From NCBI GenBank assembly GCA_900316995.1, contig ONEZ01000001.1, forward strand, positions 86,252 through 150,251: 64,000 bases of DNA, in the 5' to 3' direction. The translations under genes were made by a program, and so were the position numbers. The notes under the pieces are model-generated. The model had not been told where the DNA came from. It made no database searches and was given only the letters and a program-made list of their open reading frames with translations. The DNA comes from an uncultured Bacteroidales bacterium (GTDB lineage: Bacteria > Bacteroidota > Bacteroidia > Bacteroidales > Paludibacteraceae). This document shows, piece by piece, positions 1 to 9,890 of this stretch (position 1 is its first letter; each line of letters begins with the position of its first letter).

Positions 1-1
1 T

Positions 2-2821
2 GATGACACGCAGCTTGACATTCTGAAGAACATTAGATATAAAGGGTTCAAATCCGTTACTCTGCCTATGACGTTCAGAGCAGGCAAGGGCTCCCTTGGC
101 AGTGCGGTTGACGCACTGTGCAGGAGTGCCGAGGCTGCTGTTGACGGTGGTTGCAACTACATAATTCTGAGTGACCGTGGTGTTGACGCAGACAACGCCC
201 CAATCCCAGCACTCCTTGCCGTGTCTGCCATCCACCACTATCTGATATCAGTGCGCAAAAGGATGCAGACCGCCATAGTGGTGGAGTCGGCAGACCCAAG
301 GGAGCTGACCCACTTTGCACTACTATTTGCGTACGGCGCATCGGCGGTAAACCCTTACATGGCATTTGCAGTTATAAACAAACTCATTGAGAATGGGGAT
401 TTGCAGCTAAACTATGACACAGCTATTCGCAACTATATAAAGGCAATTAACAAGGGATTGCTAAAAACAATGAGCAAAATGGGAATATCAACCATACGCT
501 CATACCGTGGAGCTAAAATATTTGAGCCTATAGGAATAGGACAGAAACTACTTGACGACTATATGGGCGGCTCGGAGTCTGTGATAGGCGGCATTGAAAT
601 AGAAGATTTGGAGCGTGACTACCTTTCAGAGCACAAAAAAGGCTACACAGGAGAAGCAACGTTAAACACCATTGAAAACCTTGGACAATACTCATTCCGC
701 AAAGATGGTGAGCGCCACGCATGGAACCCTGAAACCATCTCAAAACTCCAGATTGCAACCCGCATTGGAGATTACAAACTGTTTAAGGCATATACCGCTG
801 CGGTGAACAACAAACCAGAGCCAATATTCCTGCGTGACTCGCTCCACTTTAAAAGCACAAACCAACCTATAGACATTAGTGAGGTGGAACCTGTAGAGGA
901 GATTTGCAAAAGGTTTGTAACAGGAGCCATGTCATTCGGCTCAATCAGCAAAGAGGCACATGAGGCCATAGCAATAGCCATGAACACCATCGGAGGCAAG
1001 AGTAACACTGGTGAAGGTGGTGAAGACTCCGCACGCTTTAAGATTGGGGCGGACGGTCTTAACCGCCGCAGTGCCATAAAGCAGATTGCATCCGGGAGAT
1101 TTGGTGTAACCACAGAGTATTTGGTAAACGCAGATGAGTTACAAATTAAAATAGCGCAAGGTGCCAAGCCAGGCGAAGGCGGACAGCTCCCAGGCTTTAA
1201 GGTAAATGAGATTATTGCCAAGACAAGGCACTCAATACCAGGCATATCGCTAATATCACCACCGCCTCACCATGACATTTATTCAATTGAAGATTTGGCG
1301 CAGCTTATATTTGACCTTAAGAATGTAAACCCCGATGCCCGCATAAGCGTAAAACTTGTTTCCGAGGCCGGAGTCGGGACTATAGCGGCAGGAGTAGCCA
1401 AGGCAAAAGCTGATATGATTCTTATCTCTGGTGGCGACGGCGGCACAGGCGCAAGCCCTGCGGCATCTATCAAGCACGCAGGTCTGCCTGTTGAACTTGG
1501 AATTGCAGAGACACAGCAGACACTTGTGCTGAACAACCTGCGCGGACAGGTACGCCTGCAAGCCGACGGTCAGCTAAAAACAGGCCGTGACATTGTGGTA
1601 ATGGCAATGCTTGGCGCAGAAGAGTTTGGATTTGCAACATCGGCACTTATAGTGCTGGGGTGCGTCATGATGCGCAAGTGCCACACAAACACATGTCCAA
1701 TGGGAGTAGCCACTCAGAATGAGGAGCTTCGCAAGCACTTTATAGGCCGTTCAGAGTACCTTATAAACTTCTTCCATTTCCTGGCAGAGGAGGTTCGTGA
1801 AATATTGGCATCGCTGGGCTACAGAAGCCTTGATGAGATAACAGGCCATAGTGAACTACTTGAGTTCAAGGCTCCGGAGAATAATGAGAAGGCTCAAAAG
1901 ATAGACCTTAGCGCACTACTGCACTCCAGCCAGGAGGCAAGTGAGCACGCTTTGCACGCTGTACGCAAACAGATTCACCATATTGACACTGTACTTGACC
2001 GTAGCCTTATCAAGCAAACCACGCGTGCCATAGAACGCAACGCACCTCTAAACGCCACACTTGATATAAAGAACACAGACCGCTCTGTTGGTGCAATGCT
2101 ATCAGGCTATATAGCAAAAAACTACGGAGCAGACGGACTGCCAGACGGATTTCTCAAGTTCACATTCAAGGGCTCGGCAGGACAGAGTTTTGGCGCATTC
2201 CTCACACACGGCACAGAGTTCACACTTGAAGGCGAGGCTAATGACTATATCGGTAAATCATTATCCGGTGGAGTTATCTCAATAATTCCTCCCGCCGATG
2301 CTGACTTTGCACCAGAGCAGAATATCATTGCAGGTAACACATCACTCTACGGAGCCACATCAGGCAGCGTGTTTATTAACGGACGTGTGGGAGAACGTTT
2401 CTGCGTAAGAAACTCTGGCGCCATTGCAGTAGTTGAAGGCACTGGAGACCACTGTTGTGAGTATATGACAGGCGGACGCACTGTTGTACTGGGCACTGTG
2501 GGCAGAAACTTTGCCGCTGGTATGAGCGGTGGTCTTGCATACGTGCTTGATGAAGCTGGCAACTTTGACTATTTCTGCAACATGGAGATGGTGGAGCTTA
2601 GCCTTATTGAAGACATGGCCGACGCAAGAGAGCTTAAAGGACTTATTGAGCAGCACCTTGCGCATACAGGAAGCCCGCTTGCAAAACGCATTCTTGACAA
2701 CTGGAGCAGTTATCTTGACAAATTCATCAAAGTAACACCTATTGAGTACAAGAAAGTTCTGCATGCAGAAAAACTTAAGGCAATGGAACAGAAGATTGCC
2801 AAAGTTGAGAGAGATTACTAA
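2..2821 (+). CDS. gltB: Glutamate synthase large subunit, 3' part
   Basis: This is the C-terminal part (about 939 residues) of the large subunit of NADPH glutamate synthase, which makes glutamate from glutamine and 2-oxoglutarate. The frame is open from base 2, so the N-terminal glutaminase domain lies outside the window. The FMN-barrel synthase domain is present, with the motif TGEGGEDSARF. The 3Fe-4S cysteines form C-x5-C-x4-C at about 1661-1696 (CVMMRKCHTNTC). The C-terminal beta-helix of GxGxG type follows (about 2100-2600). gltD starts 37 bases downstream, so the two subunits are probably one operon. Identification is firm; only the truncation by the window edge limits it. Confidence 0.97.
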   Translation, partial: DDTQLDILKNIRYKGFKSVTLPMTFRAGKGSLGSAVDALCRSAEAAVDGGCNYIILSDRGVDADNAPIPALLAVSAIHHYLISVRKRMQTAIVVESADPRELTHFALLFAYGASAVNPYMAFAVINKLIENGDLQLNYDTAIRNYIKAINKGLLKTMSKMGISTIRSYRGAKIFEPIGIGQKLLDDYMGGSESVIGGIEIEDLERDYLSEHKKGYTGEATLNTIENLGQYSFRKDGERHAWNPETISKLQIATRIGDYKLFKAYTAAVNNKPEPIFLRDSLHFKSTNQPIDISEVEPVEEICKRFVTGAMSFGSISKEAHEAIAIAMNTIGGKSNTGEGGEDSARFKIGADGLNRRSAIKQIASGRFGVTTEYLVNADELQIKIAQGAKPGEGGQLPGFKVNEIIAKTRHSIPGISLISPPPHHDIYSIEDLAQLIFDLKNVNPDARISVKLVSEAGVGTIAAGVAKAKADMILISGGDGGTGASPAASIKHAGLPVELGIAETQQTLVLNNLRGQVRLQADGQLKTGRDIVVMAMLGAEEFGFATSALIVLGCVMMRKCHTNTCPMGVATQNEELRKHFIGRSEYLINFFHFLAEEVREILASLGYRSLDEITGHSELLEFKAPENNEKAQKIDLSALLHSSQEASEHALHAVRKQIHHIDTVLDRSLIKQTTRAIERNAPLNATLDIKNTDRSVGAMLSGYIAKNYGADGLPDGFLKFTFKGSAGQSFGAFLTHGTEFTLEGEANDYIGKSLSGGVISIIPPADADFAPEQNIIAGNTSLYGATSGSVFINGRVGERFCVRNSGAIAVVEGTGDHCCEYMTGGRTVVLGTVGRNFAAGMSGGLAYVLDEAGNFDYFCNMEMVELSLIEDMADARELKGLIEQHLAHTGSPLAKRILDNWSSYLDKFIKVTPIEYKKVLHAEKLKAMEQKIAKVERDY

Positions 2822-2858
2822 CACATACAATAACAGAAAATAGTAGAGACACAACGAT

Positions 2859-4289
2859 ATGGGAAACCCTAAAGCATTTCTGACAATAGAACGCAAAGAG
2901 GCGGGATACCGCCCTGTTGAGGAACGCAAATATGATTTCAGTGAGGTGGAACAGACACTGAACACAACTGACCGCATGGCTCAGGCGTCACGCTGCATGG
3001 ATTGCGGTGTACCATTCTGCCATTGGGCATGTCCGCTTGGGAACCTTAACCCCGAGTGGCAGGACATGGCATACAAAGGCAAATGGCGTGAAGCGGCGTA
3101 CACCTTGCTAAGTACAAACAACTTTCCTGAGTTTACAGGACGTATATGCCCCGCCCTATGTGAAAAGGCATGCGTGCTTGGACACAGCTGCGGTCAGAGT
3201 GTAACCTGCCGTGAGAATGAAGTCGCCATTATTGAGCGTGCCTTCAGTGAAGGCTACATTGAGCCTCATATTCCAGCAAAGCGCACGGGCAAGAAGGTGG
3301 CTGTAATAGGCAGCGGCCCGTCAGGTCTTGCCGCAGCAGACTGCCTTAACAAAGCCGGGCATACAGTAACAGTTTATGAGAAAAACGAGTCAGCCGGCGG
3401 GCTCCTACGCTTTGGCATTCCAGACTTCAAACTGAGTAAAAAAGTTATAGATCGCCGCTTGGATGTAATGAAGGCAGAGGGCGTTACATTTCAGACAGGC
3501 GTTATGGCAGGTAAAGACATCAGCGCCGATGCGCTACTTAGTGAGTATGATGCAGTCTGCCTCTGCATGGGAGCCGAACAGCCAAGAGACCTGCCAGTAG
3601 AAGGGCGCAACCTGAAAGGAGTACACTTTGCACTTGAACTGTTGCAACAGCAAAACCGTGTAAACGCAGGTGTAACAGTGGCAGACACAGACAGGATTAC
3701 AGCCAAAGGCAAGCGTGTTATTGTTATAGGCGGCGGCGACACTGGCTCAGACTGTGTAGGAACTGCAATACGCCAAGGAGCCGTAAGCGTTCTTCAAATA
3801 GAGATAATGCCTATGCCTCCAAAAGATTTCAACCCTGCCACCCCATGGCCTATGTGGCCTAACATACTCAGAACATCAAGTTCACACAAGGAGGGGTGCC
3901 AACGTCGCTGGAATCTGAGTACAAACAAATTTATTGGAGACGAGGCTGGCAATCTTAAAGCCGTTGAAATAGAAGAGGTGGAGTGGAAACCTGCAGAAGG
4001 AGGAGGACGCCCGGCAATGGTAAAGACAGGCAGAACTGAGGTTATTGAGGTGGAGCTTGCACTGCTTGCAATGGGCTTTACGCAGCCTAAGCACCCAGGG
4101 CTGCTTGACACTCTTGGCGTAGCATACGACCAGCGTGGCAATGTGGCGGTTGACAGCAGTCAGGCCACATCGGTGGCTAAAGTTTTCGCAGCCGGCGATG
4201 TCAGCACCGGAGCAAGCCTTGTGGTACGTTCCATAGCGTCAGGCCGTCGCACCGCAAAATTCATTAATGATTTTTTAACACTTCATTAA
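2859..4289 (+). CDS. gltD: Glutamate synthase small subunit
   Basis: The 476-residue protein is the electron-input subunit of glutamate synthase, passing NADPH electrons through FAD and Fe-S clusters to GltB. Residues about 45-110 hold two Cys clusters (CMDCGVPFCHWAC and CPALCEKAC) for 4Fe-4S centres. FAD binding is shown by GSGPSGLAAA (about residue 150) and NADPH binding by GGGDTGSD (about residue 290). Length fits the family. It follows gltB directly, and the gap to asnB contains a 7-bp tandem array. Confidence 0.97.
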   Translation: MGNPKAFLTIERKEAGYRPVEERKYDFSEVEQTLNTTDRMAQASRCMDCGVPFCHWACPLGNLNPEWQDMAYKGKWREAAYTLLSTNNFPEFTGRICPALCEKACVLGHSCGQSVTCRENEVAIIERAFSEGYIEPHIPAKRTGKKVAVIGSGPSGLAAADCLNKAGHTVTVYEKNESAGGLLRFGIPDFKLSKKVIDRRLDVMKAEGVTFQTGVMAGKDISADALLSEYDAVCLCMGAEQPRDLPVEGRNLKGVHFALELLQQQNRVNAGVTVADTDRITAKGKRVIVIGGGDTGSDCVGTAIRQGAVSVLQIEIMPMPPKDFNPATPWPMWPNILRTSSSHKEGCQRRWNLSTNKFIGDEAGNLKAVEIEEVEWKPAEGGGRPAMVKTGRTEVIEVELALLAMGFTQPKHPGLLDTLGVAYDQRGNVAVDSSQATSVAKVFAAGDVSTGASLVVRSIASGRRTAKFINDFLTLH

Positions 4290-4293
4290 ACTA

Positions 4294-4328
4294 TTAACTG
4301 TCAAATGTCAACTATCAACTGTCAACTA
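4294..4328 (+). repeat. 7-mer tandem array between gltD and asnB
   Basis: Five 7-bp units in a row: TTAACTG, TCAAATG, TCAACTA, TCAACTG, TCAACTA. It begins four bases after the gltD stop and ends just before the asnB start. It belongs to the same family as the arrays at 6001, 19884, 41817, 43049 and 53536. Confidence 0.9.
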
Positions 4329-4335
4329 AATAATT

Positions 4336-6003
4336 ATGTGTGGAATAACTTGTGCATTTAACTTGAAAAGCGACGCGGATAGTCTGCGTCCCAAGATACT
4401 TGAGATGTCAAAGAAAATCAGGCATCGCGGTCCTGATTGGTCTGGCATATTCTCCTGTCCTAAAGCCATCATGGCGCATGAAAGACTTTCAATAGTTGAT
4501 CCAATGTCTGGCGGACAGCCCATTTACAGCAAAGACAGAAAATTAGTACTTGCCGTAAACGGTGAAATATACAACCATCAGAGCATACGTAACAGGCTTG
4601 GTTCAAAATATGAATTTCAAACACACTCAGATTGTGAAGTGATTCTTGCCCTATACCGTGAAAAGGGCAAAGACTTTCTGGAGGATTTGAACGGCATTTT
4701 TGCTTTTGCGTTGTATGACATAGAGAAAAACATCTTTATGATTGGACGAGACCATATAGGCATAATACCATTATACCAAGGATGGGACAATAACGGGACA
4801 TATTACGTATCATCAGAGCTTAAAGCCCTTGAAGGCCAGTGCTGCAAGATTGAGGAGTTCCTGCCAGGCCAGTACTATTACAGTCCTGACGGGCAGCCAA
4901 CCATCTGGTACAAACGAGACTGGATGGAATATGATGCGGTAAAAGACAACCATACCTCAATACCTGAACTTAGGAAGGCGCTTGAAGACGCTGTGGAGCG
5001 TCAGCTTATGACAGATGTGCCATACGGTGTGCTGCTCTCAGGCGGTCTTGACTCATCAGTAATATCTGCCATAGTAAAGAAATTTGCAGCAAGACGTGTG
5101 GAGAGTGGCAACACCGCAGAGGCATGGTGGCCACGCCTGCACTCTTTTGCAGTAGGTCTTGAAGGGTCGCCAGACCTTAAAGCCGCCCGTAAGGTGGCTG
5201 AACACATAGGCACTGTGCATCATGAGCTTGTTTTCACCCTGCGTGAAGGGCTTGACGCCATACGTGATGTTATCTATCATATAGAGACCTACGATGTAAC
5301 CACTGTGCGTGCCAGCACCCCCATGTACCTGCTTGCCCGTTTCATAAAGTCAATGGGCATAAAAATGGTTCTTTCAGGCGAGGGCGCAGATGAAATATTC
5401 GGAGGGTACCTCTACTTTCACAAAGCTCCAAACGCAGAGGAGTTCCATAAGGAAACAGTACGCAAGCTATCCATGCTGCATCTGTATGACTGTCTGAGAG
5501 CAAACAAATCTCTTGCCGCCTGGGGAGTGGAGGGACGAGTGCCTTTCCTTGACAAAGAGTTTCTTGACGTGGCAATGAGGCTCAATCCTAAAGACAAGAT
5601 GGTTACAAAAGAACACCCAATGGAGAAATGGATTGTTCGCAAGGCATTTGAAGACTATCTGCCTGAAAGCGTGGCATGGAGGCAGAAAGAACAGTTCTCA
5701 GACGGAGTGGGCTACAGCTGGATTGACCAGCTTAAGGCCATAGCCTCTGAGCAGGTAAGTGATGAAGAGTTTGAACGTGCTGCGGAACGATTCCCTATAA
5801 ATACCCCGATGACTAAGGAGGAGTATTGCTACCGCCGCATTTACGAGGAGCATTTTCCATCTGAGAGTGCTGCCAAATGTGTGCCGTCACTACCATCAGT
5901 GGCATGTAGCACCCCAATAGCCCTTGAGTGGGATGCAGCATTCAAAAAAATGGCAGACCCCTCAGGCCGCGCCGTAAACGTACACGTCAATTCAAACTGT
6001 TAA
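4336..6003 (+). CDS. asnB: Asparagine synthase (glutamine-hydrolysing)
   Basis: The 555-residue enzyme makes asparagine from aspartate, ATP and glutamine. The N-terminus MCGIT puts the catalytic Cys at position 2 once Met is removed, as in class II glutaminases. The C-terminal synthetase domain has the PP-loop motif SGGLDSS near residue 237. Length matches E. coli AsnB. The TAA stop is the first three bases of a 7-mer tandem array. Confidence 0.96.
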   Translation: MCGITCAFNLKSDADSLRPKILEMSKKIRHRGPDWSGIFSCPKAIMAHERLSIVDPMSGGQPIYSKDRKLVLAVNGEIYNHQSIRNRLGSKYEFQTHSDCEVILALYREKGKDFLEDLNGIFAFALYDIEKNIFMIGRDHIGIIPLYQGWDNNGTYYVSSELKALEGQCCKIEEFLPGQYYYSPDGQPTIWYKRDWMEYDAVKDNHTSIPELRKALEDAVERQLMTDVPYGVLLSGGLDSSVISAIVKKFAARRVESGNTAEAWWPRLHSFAVGLEGSPDLKAARKVAEHIGTVHHELVFTLREGLDAIRDVIYHIETYDVTTVRASTPMYLLARFIKSMGIKMVLSGEGADEIFGGYLYFHKAPNAEEFHKETVRKLSMLHLYDCLRANKSLAAWGVEGRVPFLDKEFLDVAMRLNPKDKMVTKEHPMEKWIVRKAFEDYLPESVAWRQKEQFSDGVGYSWIDQLKAIASEQVSDEEFERAAERFPINTPMTKEEYCYRRIYEEHFPSESAAKCVPSLPSVACSTPIALEWDAAFKKMADPSGRAVNVHVNSNC

Positions 6004-6049
6004 CTGTTAACTGTCAACTGTCAACTATCAAATGTCAAATGTCAACTAA
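6001..6049 (+). repeat. 7-mer tandem array starting at the asnB stop
   Basis: Seven 7-bp units: TAACTGT twice, CAACTGT, CAACTAT, CAAATGT twice, CAACTAA. The first three bases are the asnB stop codon, and the array fills nearly all of the gap to glmS. Confidence 0.93.
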
Positions 6050-6055
6050 TACAAT

Positions 6056-7900
6056 ATGTGCGGCATAGTAGGATACATAGGTTCAAGAGAAGCCTACCCA
6101 ATTCTAATTAAGGGGCTTAAAAGGCTTGAGTACAGAGGCTATGACAGTGCCGGAGTGGCACTGCTTGGCAACAGCGGCAGACTGAACGTATATAAATCCA
6201 AAGGTAAGGTTTCTGATTTGGAGCACACAGCAGCAGGGAGCGACCTTAGCGGCCACATAGGCATAGCGCACACTCGTTGGGCCACACATGGCGCCCCTAC
6301 TGACGTGAACGCACATCCTCACGTTTCAGCATCGGGGAATATTGCATTGATACATAACGGGATTATTGAGAACTATGCAGTTCTTAAGGATGAACTCACA
6401 AGGCTTGGCTACACATTTAAGAGCCAGACTGACACAGAGGTTCTGGTGCAGCTTATAGACTACATTATGCAGGGCGGCAAAAAAGACCTGTGTCAGGCGG
6501 TTATGGAAGCCCTGACTCATGTAGAAGGAGCATACGCAATAGCAGTTATTGACACCGCAAGCCCAGACCGCATTGTGGTGGCGCGTAAGAGCAGTCCGCT
6601 TGTCATTGGCATTGGTGACGGAGAGTTCTTTTTAGCCAGCGATGCAAGCCCTATAGTGGAATATACAAACAAAGTGGTATATCTTGCTGACGGTGAAATT
6701 GCCACCCTTGACCTTGTGCATGGACTGACAGTCACAAATCTTGACAATATGGAGCACACTCCGGAGGTGCAGACGCTTAAAATGAGCCTTTCACAACTTG
6801 AAAAGGGCGGATATCCACACTTCATGCTTAAAGAGATTTATGAACAACCACGTACACTGCGTGACTGTATGCGAGGCAGAATATCCGAGTATGGCAACAC
6901 GCTTGTACTCTCAGGAGTGGAGGCGAATAAAGATAAGTTCTTAAACGCTAAAAGAATAGTGATTGTGGGGTGTGGAACATCATGGCATGCAGCCCTTATA
7001 GGCGAACATCTTATTGAGGATTTGTGCCGCATACCGGTTGAAGTGGAATACGCATCAGAGTTCCGCTACAGAAACCCTGTAATAAGTAGCAACGATGTGG
7101 TTATCGCCATATCACAATCAGGAGAAACGGCAGACACTCTTGCCGCCGTGGAACTTGCGCACAAAAACGGCGCGTTTGTCTATGGAATATGCAATGCTGT
7201 GGGCTCTTCCATACCAAGAGCAACAGATTCAGGTTCTTATATTCATGTTGGACCAGAGATTGGTGTGGCTTCAACCAAGGCATTCACAGGCCAGGTTACA
7301 GTGCTCACAATGCTTGCACTGTCTCTTGCCAAACTGCGCGGCACTATATCCGAGTCAAAATTTACTGATATTATCAGCGAGTTGCGCCATATTCCTGAAA
7401 AGATGGAGCGTGCCATAGAGATGTCTGAGAATCTTTCTGACATATCAAAAGTCTTTACATACGTGCGTAATTTCATCTATTTAGGAAGAGGCTACAACTA
7501 CCCTGCCGCCATGGAAGGCGCTCTCAAACTCAAGGAGATTTCATACATACATGCAGAGGGCTACCCTGCCGCTGAGATGAAACATGGTCCTATAGCGCTT
7601 ATTGATGCAGAGATGCCTGTGGTTGCAATTGCAAACTCAGACTCCGTATATGACAAGACTGTAAGCAATGTGCAGGAGATAAAGGCACGTGGCGGAAAGG
7701 TTATTGCGGTGGTTGACGAGGGCGACACAAAACTAAGCAAAATGGCTGATATTGTCATGTACACCCCTAAGACACTTGAAATGCTCTCTCCACTGCTTTC
7801 AGCAATTCCACTGCAACTGCTGGCTTATCATATAGCGGTAAGCAAAGGCAGAGACGTGGACCAGCCTCGCAACTTGGCAAAATCTGTAACTGTAGAGTAA
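6056..7900 (+). CDS. glmS: Glucosamine-6-phosphate synthase (isomerising)
   Basis: The 614-residue enzyme converts fructose-6-phosphate and glutamine to glucosamine-6-phosphate, the first step to UDP-GlcNAc for peptidoglycan and LPS. MCGIVGYIG gives the N-terminal nucleophile Cys of the glutaminase half. Two SIS sugar-isomerase domains follow (motif CGTSWHAA near residue 304), and the C-terminus ends DQPRNLAKSVTVE as is typical. No glmS ribozyme is possible in the short array-filled gap upstream. The purF-like gene starts four bases after the stop. Confidence 0.97.
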   Translation: MCGIVGYIGSREAYPILIKGLKRLEYRGYDSAGVALLGNSGRLNVYKSKGKVSDLEHTAAGSDLSGHIGIAHTRWATHGAPTDVNAHPHVSASGNIALIHNGIIENYAVLKDELTRLGYTFKSQTDTEVLVQLIDYIMQGGKKDLCQAVMEALTHVEGAYAIAVIDTASPDRIVVARKSSPLVIGIGDGEFFLASDASPIVEYTNKVVYLADGEIATLDLVHGLTVTNLDNMEHTPEVQTLKMSLSQLEKGGYPHFMLKEIYEQPRTLRDCMRGRISEYGNTLVLSGVEANKDKFLNAKRIVIVGCGTSWHAALIGEHLIEDLCRIPVEVEYASEFRYRNPVISSNDVVIAISQSGETADTLAAVELAHKNGAFVYGICNAVGSSIPRATDSGSYIHVGPEIGVASTKAFTGQVTVLTMLALSLAKLRGTISESKFTDIISELRHIPEKMERAIEMSENLSDISKVFTYVRNFIYLGRGYNYPAAMEGALKLKEISYIHAEGYPAAEMKHGPIALIDAEMPVVAIANSDSVYDKTVSNVQEIKARGGKVIAVVDEGDTKLSKMADIVMYTPKTLEMLSPLLSAIPLQLLAYHIAVSKGRDVDQPRNLAKSVTVE

Positions 7901-7904
7901 TTTT

Positions 7905-9761
7905 ATGGAACAACTGAAACATGAATGTGGCATTGCAATGATAAGATTGCGCAAGCCGCTCGATTTCTACCAGCAACAATATGGTTCAGCCACATACGGG
8001 CTTGACAAGATGTACCTGCTTATGGAGAAACAGCGTAACCGTGGGCAGGAGGGCGCGGGTATCGCCTGCGTTAAACTAAACGCAGAGCCAGGAAAGGATT
8101 TTATGTTCCGTGAGAGGGCCGAGGGAAGCAGTGCCATACAAGATGTCTTTGCATCAGTTCATAGACAAATCACGGAGAGCGATGACAACCCGTTTATTGG
8201 GGAGCTGTATATGGGACATTTGAGATACAGCACTACAGGGCGTTCTGGTCTTTCATACGTACACCCATTCATGCGCCGCAATAATTTCCGTTCACGTAAC
8301 CTTGCAGTGTGCGGCAACTTTAATCTCACAAACATTGACACTTTGTTTGAGATGATTGCCGCATCAGGGCAGCATCCAAGGCACGGCTCTGACACATTCC
8401 TGCTTTTAGAGCAGCTTGGGCACCGCCTTGACATGGAGACAGAGAAGCTGTATCATCAGGCACGATGGCTTGGGAATTCAACAGACATCACCTCATACAT
8501 TGAAGATAACATTCAGATAGAGAACATTCTACGCGAGTCTGCGCCCTACTGGGACGGAGGGTTTGTAATTTGCGGCCTTACAGGCAGCGGAGAGAGTTTC
8601 ATGCTACGTGACCCTTGGGGGATACGCCCTGCATTCTACTACATTGATGAAAATGTCGCAGTCTCAGCATCGGAGCGGCCCGTAATACAAACAGCCATGA
8701 ACGTTCAAGAGGCGGATGTGCATGAACTTGAACCTGGATGCGCTTTGGTGGTTTCTAAAAACGGGAGTTACCGTGTAAGCCGTATCCTTCCGGCATCGGA
8801 GAAGAAAGCATGCTCTTTTGAGCGTATATATTTTTCAAGAGGCGGCGATGCTGATATTTATCAAGAGCGTAAGGCGTTAGGCAGAAACGTGGCAAAGAAA
8901 GCCATCGACGCTGTTGACGGGGATATAGAAAACACTGTAGTCTCATTTATCCCTAATACGGCAGAGGTTGCATTCTACGGTCTCACAGAAGCAATGAATG
9001 AACACCTTAACACTCTTAAAGCAAAGAGAATAGCAAATCTTGGGGCATCGCCACGCCTAAGTGAAATTGAGAAAATCCTCTCCGCACAGGTACGTGCAGA
9101 GAAGGTGGCTATTAAGGATGTCAAACTGCGTACCTTCATTTCAGAGGGCACATTGCGTGATGACCTTGCAGCACACGTATATGACGTTTCATACGGCACC
9201 GTCAGAGCCGGCAAAGACAACCTGATAGTTATAGATGACAGCATTGTCAGGGGCACCACTCTGAAACAGAGTGTTGTTCGGATCCTGTCAAGACTGCGCC
9301 CAAAGAGGCTGGTTATTGTATCATCCGCACCGCAGATACGCTATCCTGACTTTTACGGCATAGATATGTCAACACTTGACAGCCTTATTGCGTTCAAAGC
9401 AGCAGTAGAGCTCACAATAGAGTCCGGAAGAGAGCATATTCTTACAGATGTTTATGAAAAGTGCATGGCTCAGGCAGAGTTGCCAGCCACAGAGCAGAAG
9501 AACCATGTATGTGAAATTTACAGCCAGTTCACCGATGAACAGATTTCAAATAAAATAGCGGAGCTTATAACACCTGAAGATATTGAAATAGACGTAAGAA
9601 TTGTTTTTCAAAGTCTGGAGGGGTTGCGTGCCGCATGTCCTGAGCATACGGGCGACTGGTACTTCTCAGGCCGTTACCCCACCCCAGGCGGAATACGCAT
9701 GCTCAGCAAGGCCTACACTGATTTCTACCAGCATAAAAAAACAAATGGCGGTCACGCTTGA
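7905..9761 (+). CDS. purF: Amidophosphoribosyltransferase, long form
   Basis: The 618-residue protein resembles PurF, which makes 5-phosphoribosylamine from PRPP and glutamine at the start of purine synthesis. A 7-residue propeptide (MEQLKHE) precedes the nucleophile Cys8 (CGIAMIRL). The PRPP-binding motif VIDDSIVRGTT lies near residue 445. The protein is about 110 residues longer than E. coli PurF because of a C-terminal extension containing GDWYFSGRYPTPGG. A second short PurF may exist elsewhere in the genome; whether this one is the main purine enzyme cannot be told. It is coupled to glmS by a four-base gap. Confidence 0.88.
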   Translation: MEQLKHECGIAMIRLRKPLDFYQQQYGSATYGLDKMYLLMEKQRNRGQEGAGIACVKLNAEPGKDFMFRERAEGSSAIQDVFASVHRQITESDDNPFIGELYMGHLRYSTTGRSGLSYVHPFMRRNNFRSRNLAVCGNFNLTNIDTLFEMIAASGQHPRHGSDTFLLLEQLGHRLDMETEKLYHQARWLGNSTDITSYIEDNIQIENILRESAPYWDGGFVICGLTGSGESFMLRDPWGIRPAFYYIDENVAVSASERPVIQTAMNVQEADVHELEPGCALVVSKNGSYRVSRILPASEKKACSFERIYFSRGGDADIYQERKALGRNVAKKAIDAVDGDIENTVVSFIPNTAEVAFYGLTEAMNEHLNTLKAKRIANLGASPRLSEIEKILSAQVRAEKVAIKDVKLRTFISEGTLRDDLAAHVYDVSYGTVRAGKDNLIVIDDSIVRGTTLKQSVVRILSRLRPKRLVIVSSAPQIRYPDFYGIDMSTLDSLIAFKAAVELTIESGREHILTDVYEKCMAQAELPATEQKNHVCEIYSQFTDEQISNKIAELITPEDIEIDVRIVFQSLEGLRAACPEHTGDWYFSGRYPTPGGIRMLSKAYTDFYQHKKTNGGHA

Positions 9762-9767
9762 CCGCCA
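9746..9767 (+). terminator. Hairpin over the purF-like stop codon
   Basis: A perfect 9-bp inverted repeat, TGGCGGTCA and TGACCGCCA with a CGCT loop, overlaps the TGA stop at 9759-9761. No strong T run follows directly; a T-rich stretch begins about 14 bases later. It is a plausible end for the amidotransferase transcript. Confidence 0.55.
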
Positions 9768-9890
9768 AATGCCCCATCTTAATTTTTATTCTTTCTTACG
9801 AAGAAAACTAATATGACACAAAGGTACACAATTTTTTATAACTTTTAAAGTTTTCCACTTTATTTAACATTTTTTAACTCTTATTTTATA

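Noticed and set aside
2360-2977. Minus-strand open frame of 205 residues across the gltB/gltD junction
   Set aside because: It lies opposite well-supported genes, has no recognisable domain and looks like a codon-bias shadow.
6001-6056. glmS ribozyme upstream of glmS
   Set aside because: The whole gap is a 7-mer tandem array; no ribozyme core fits.
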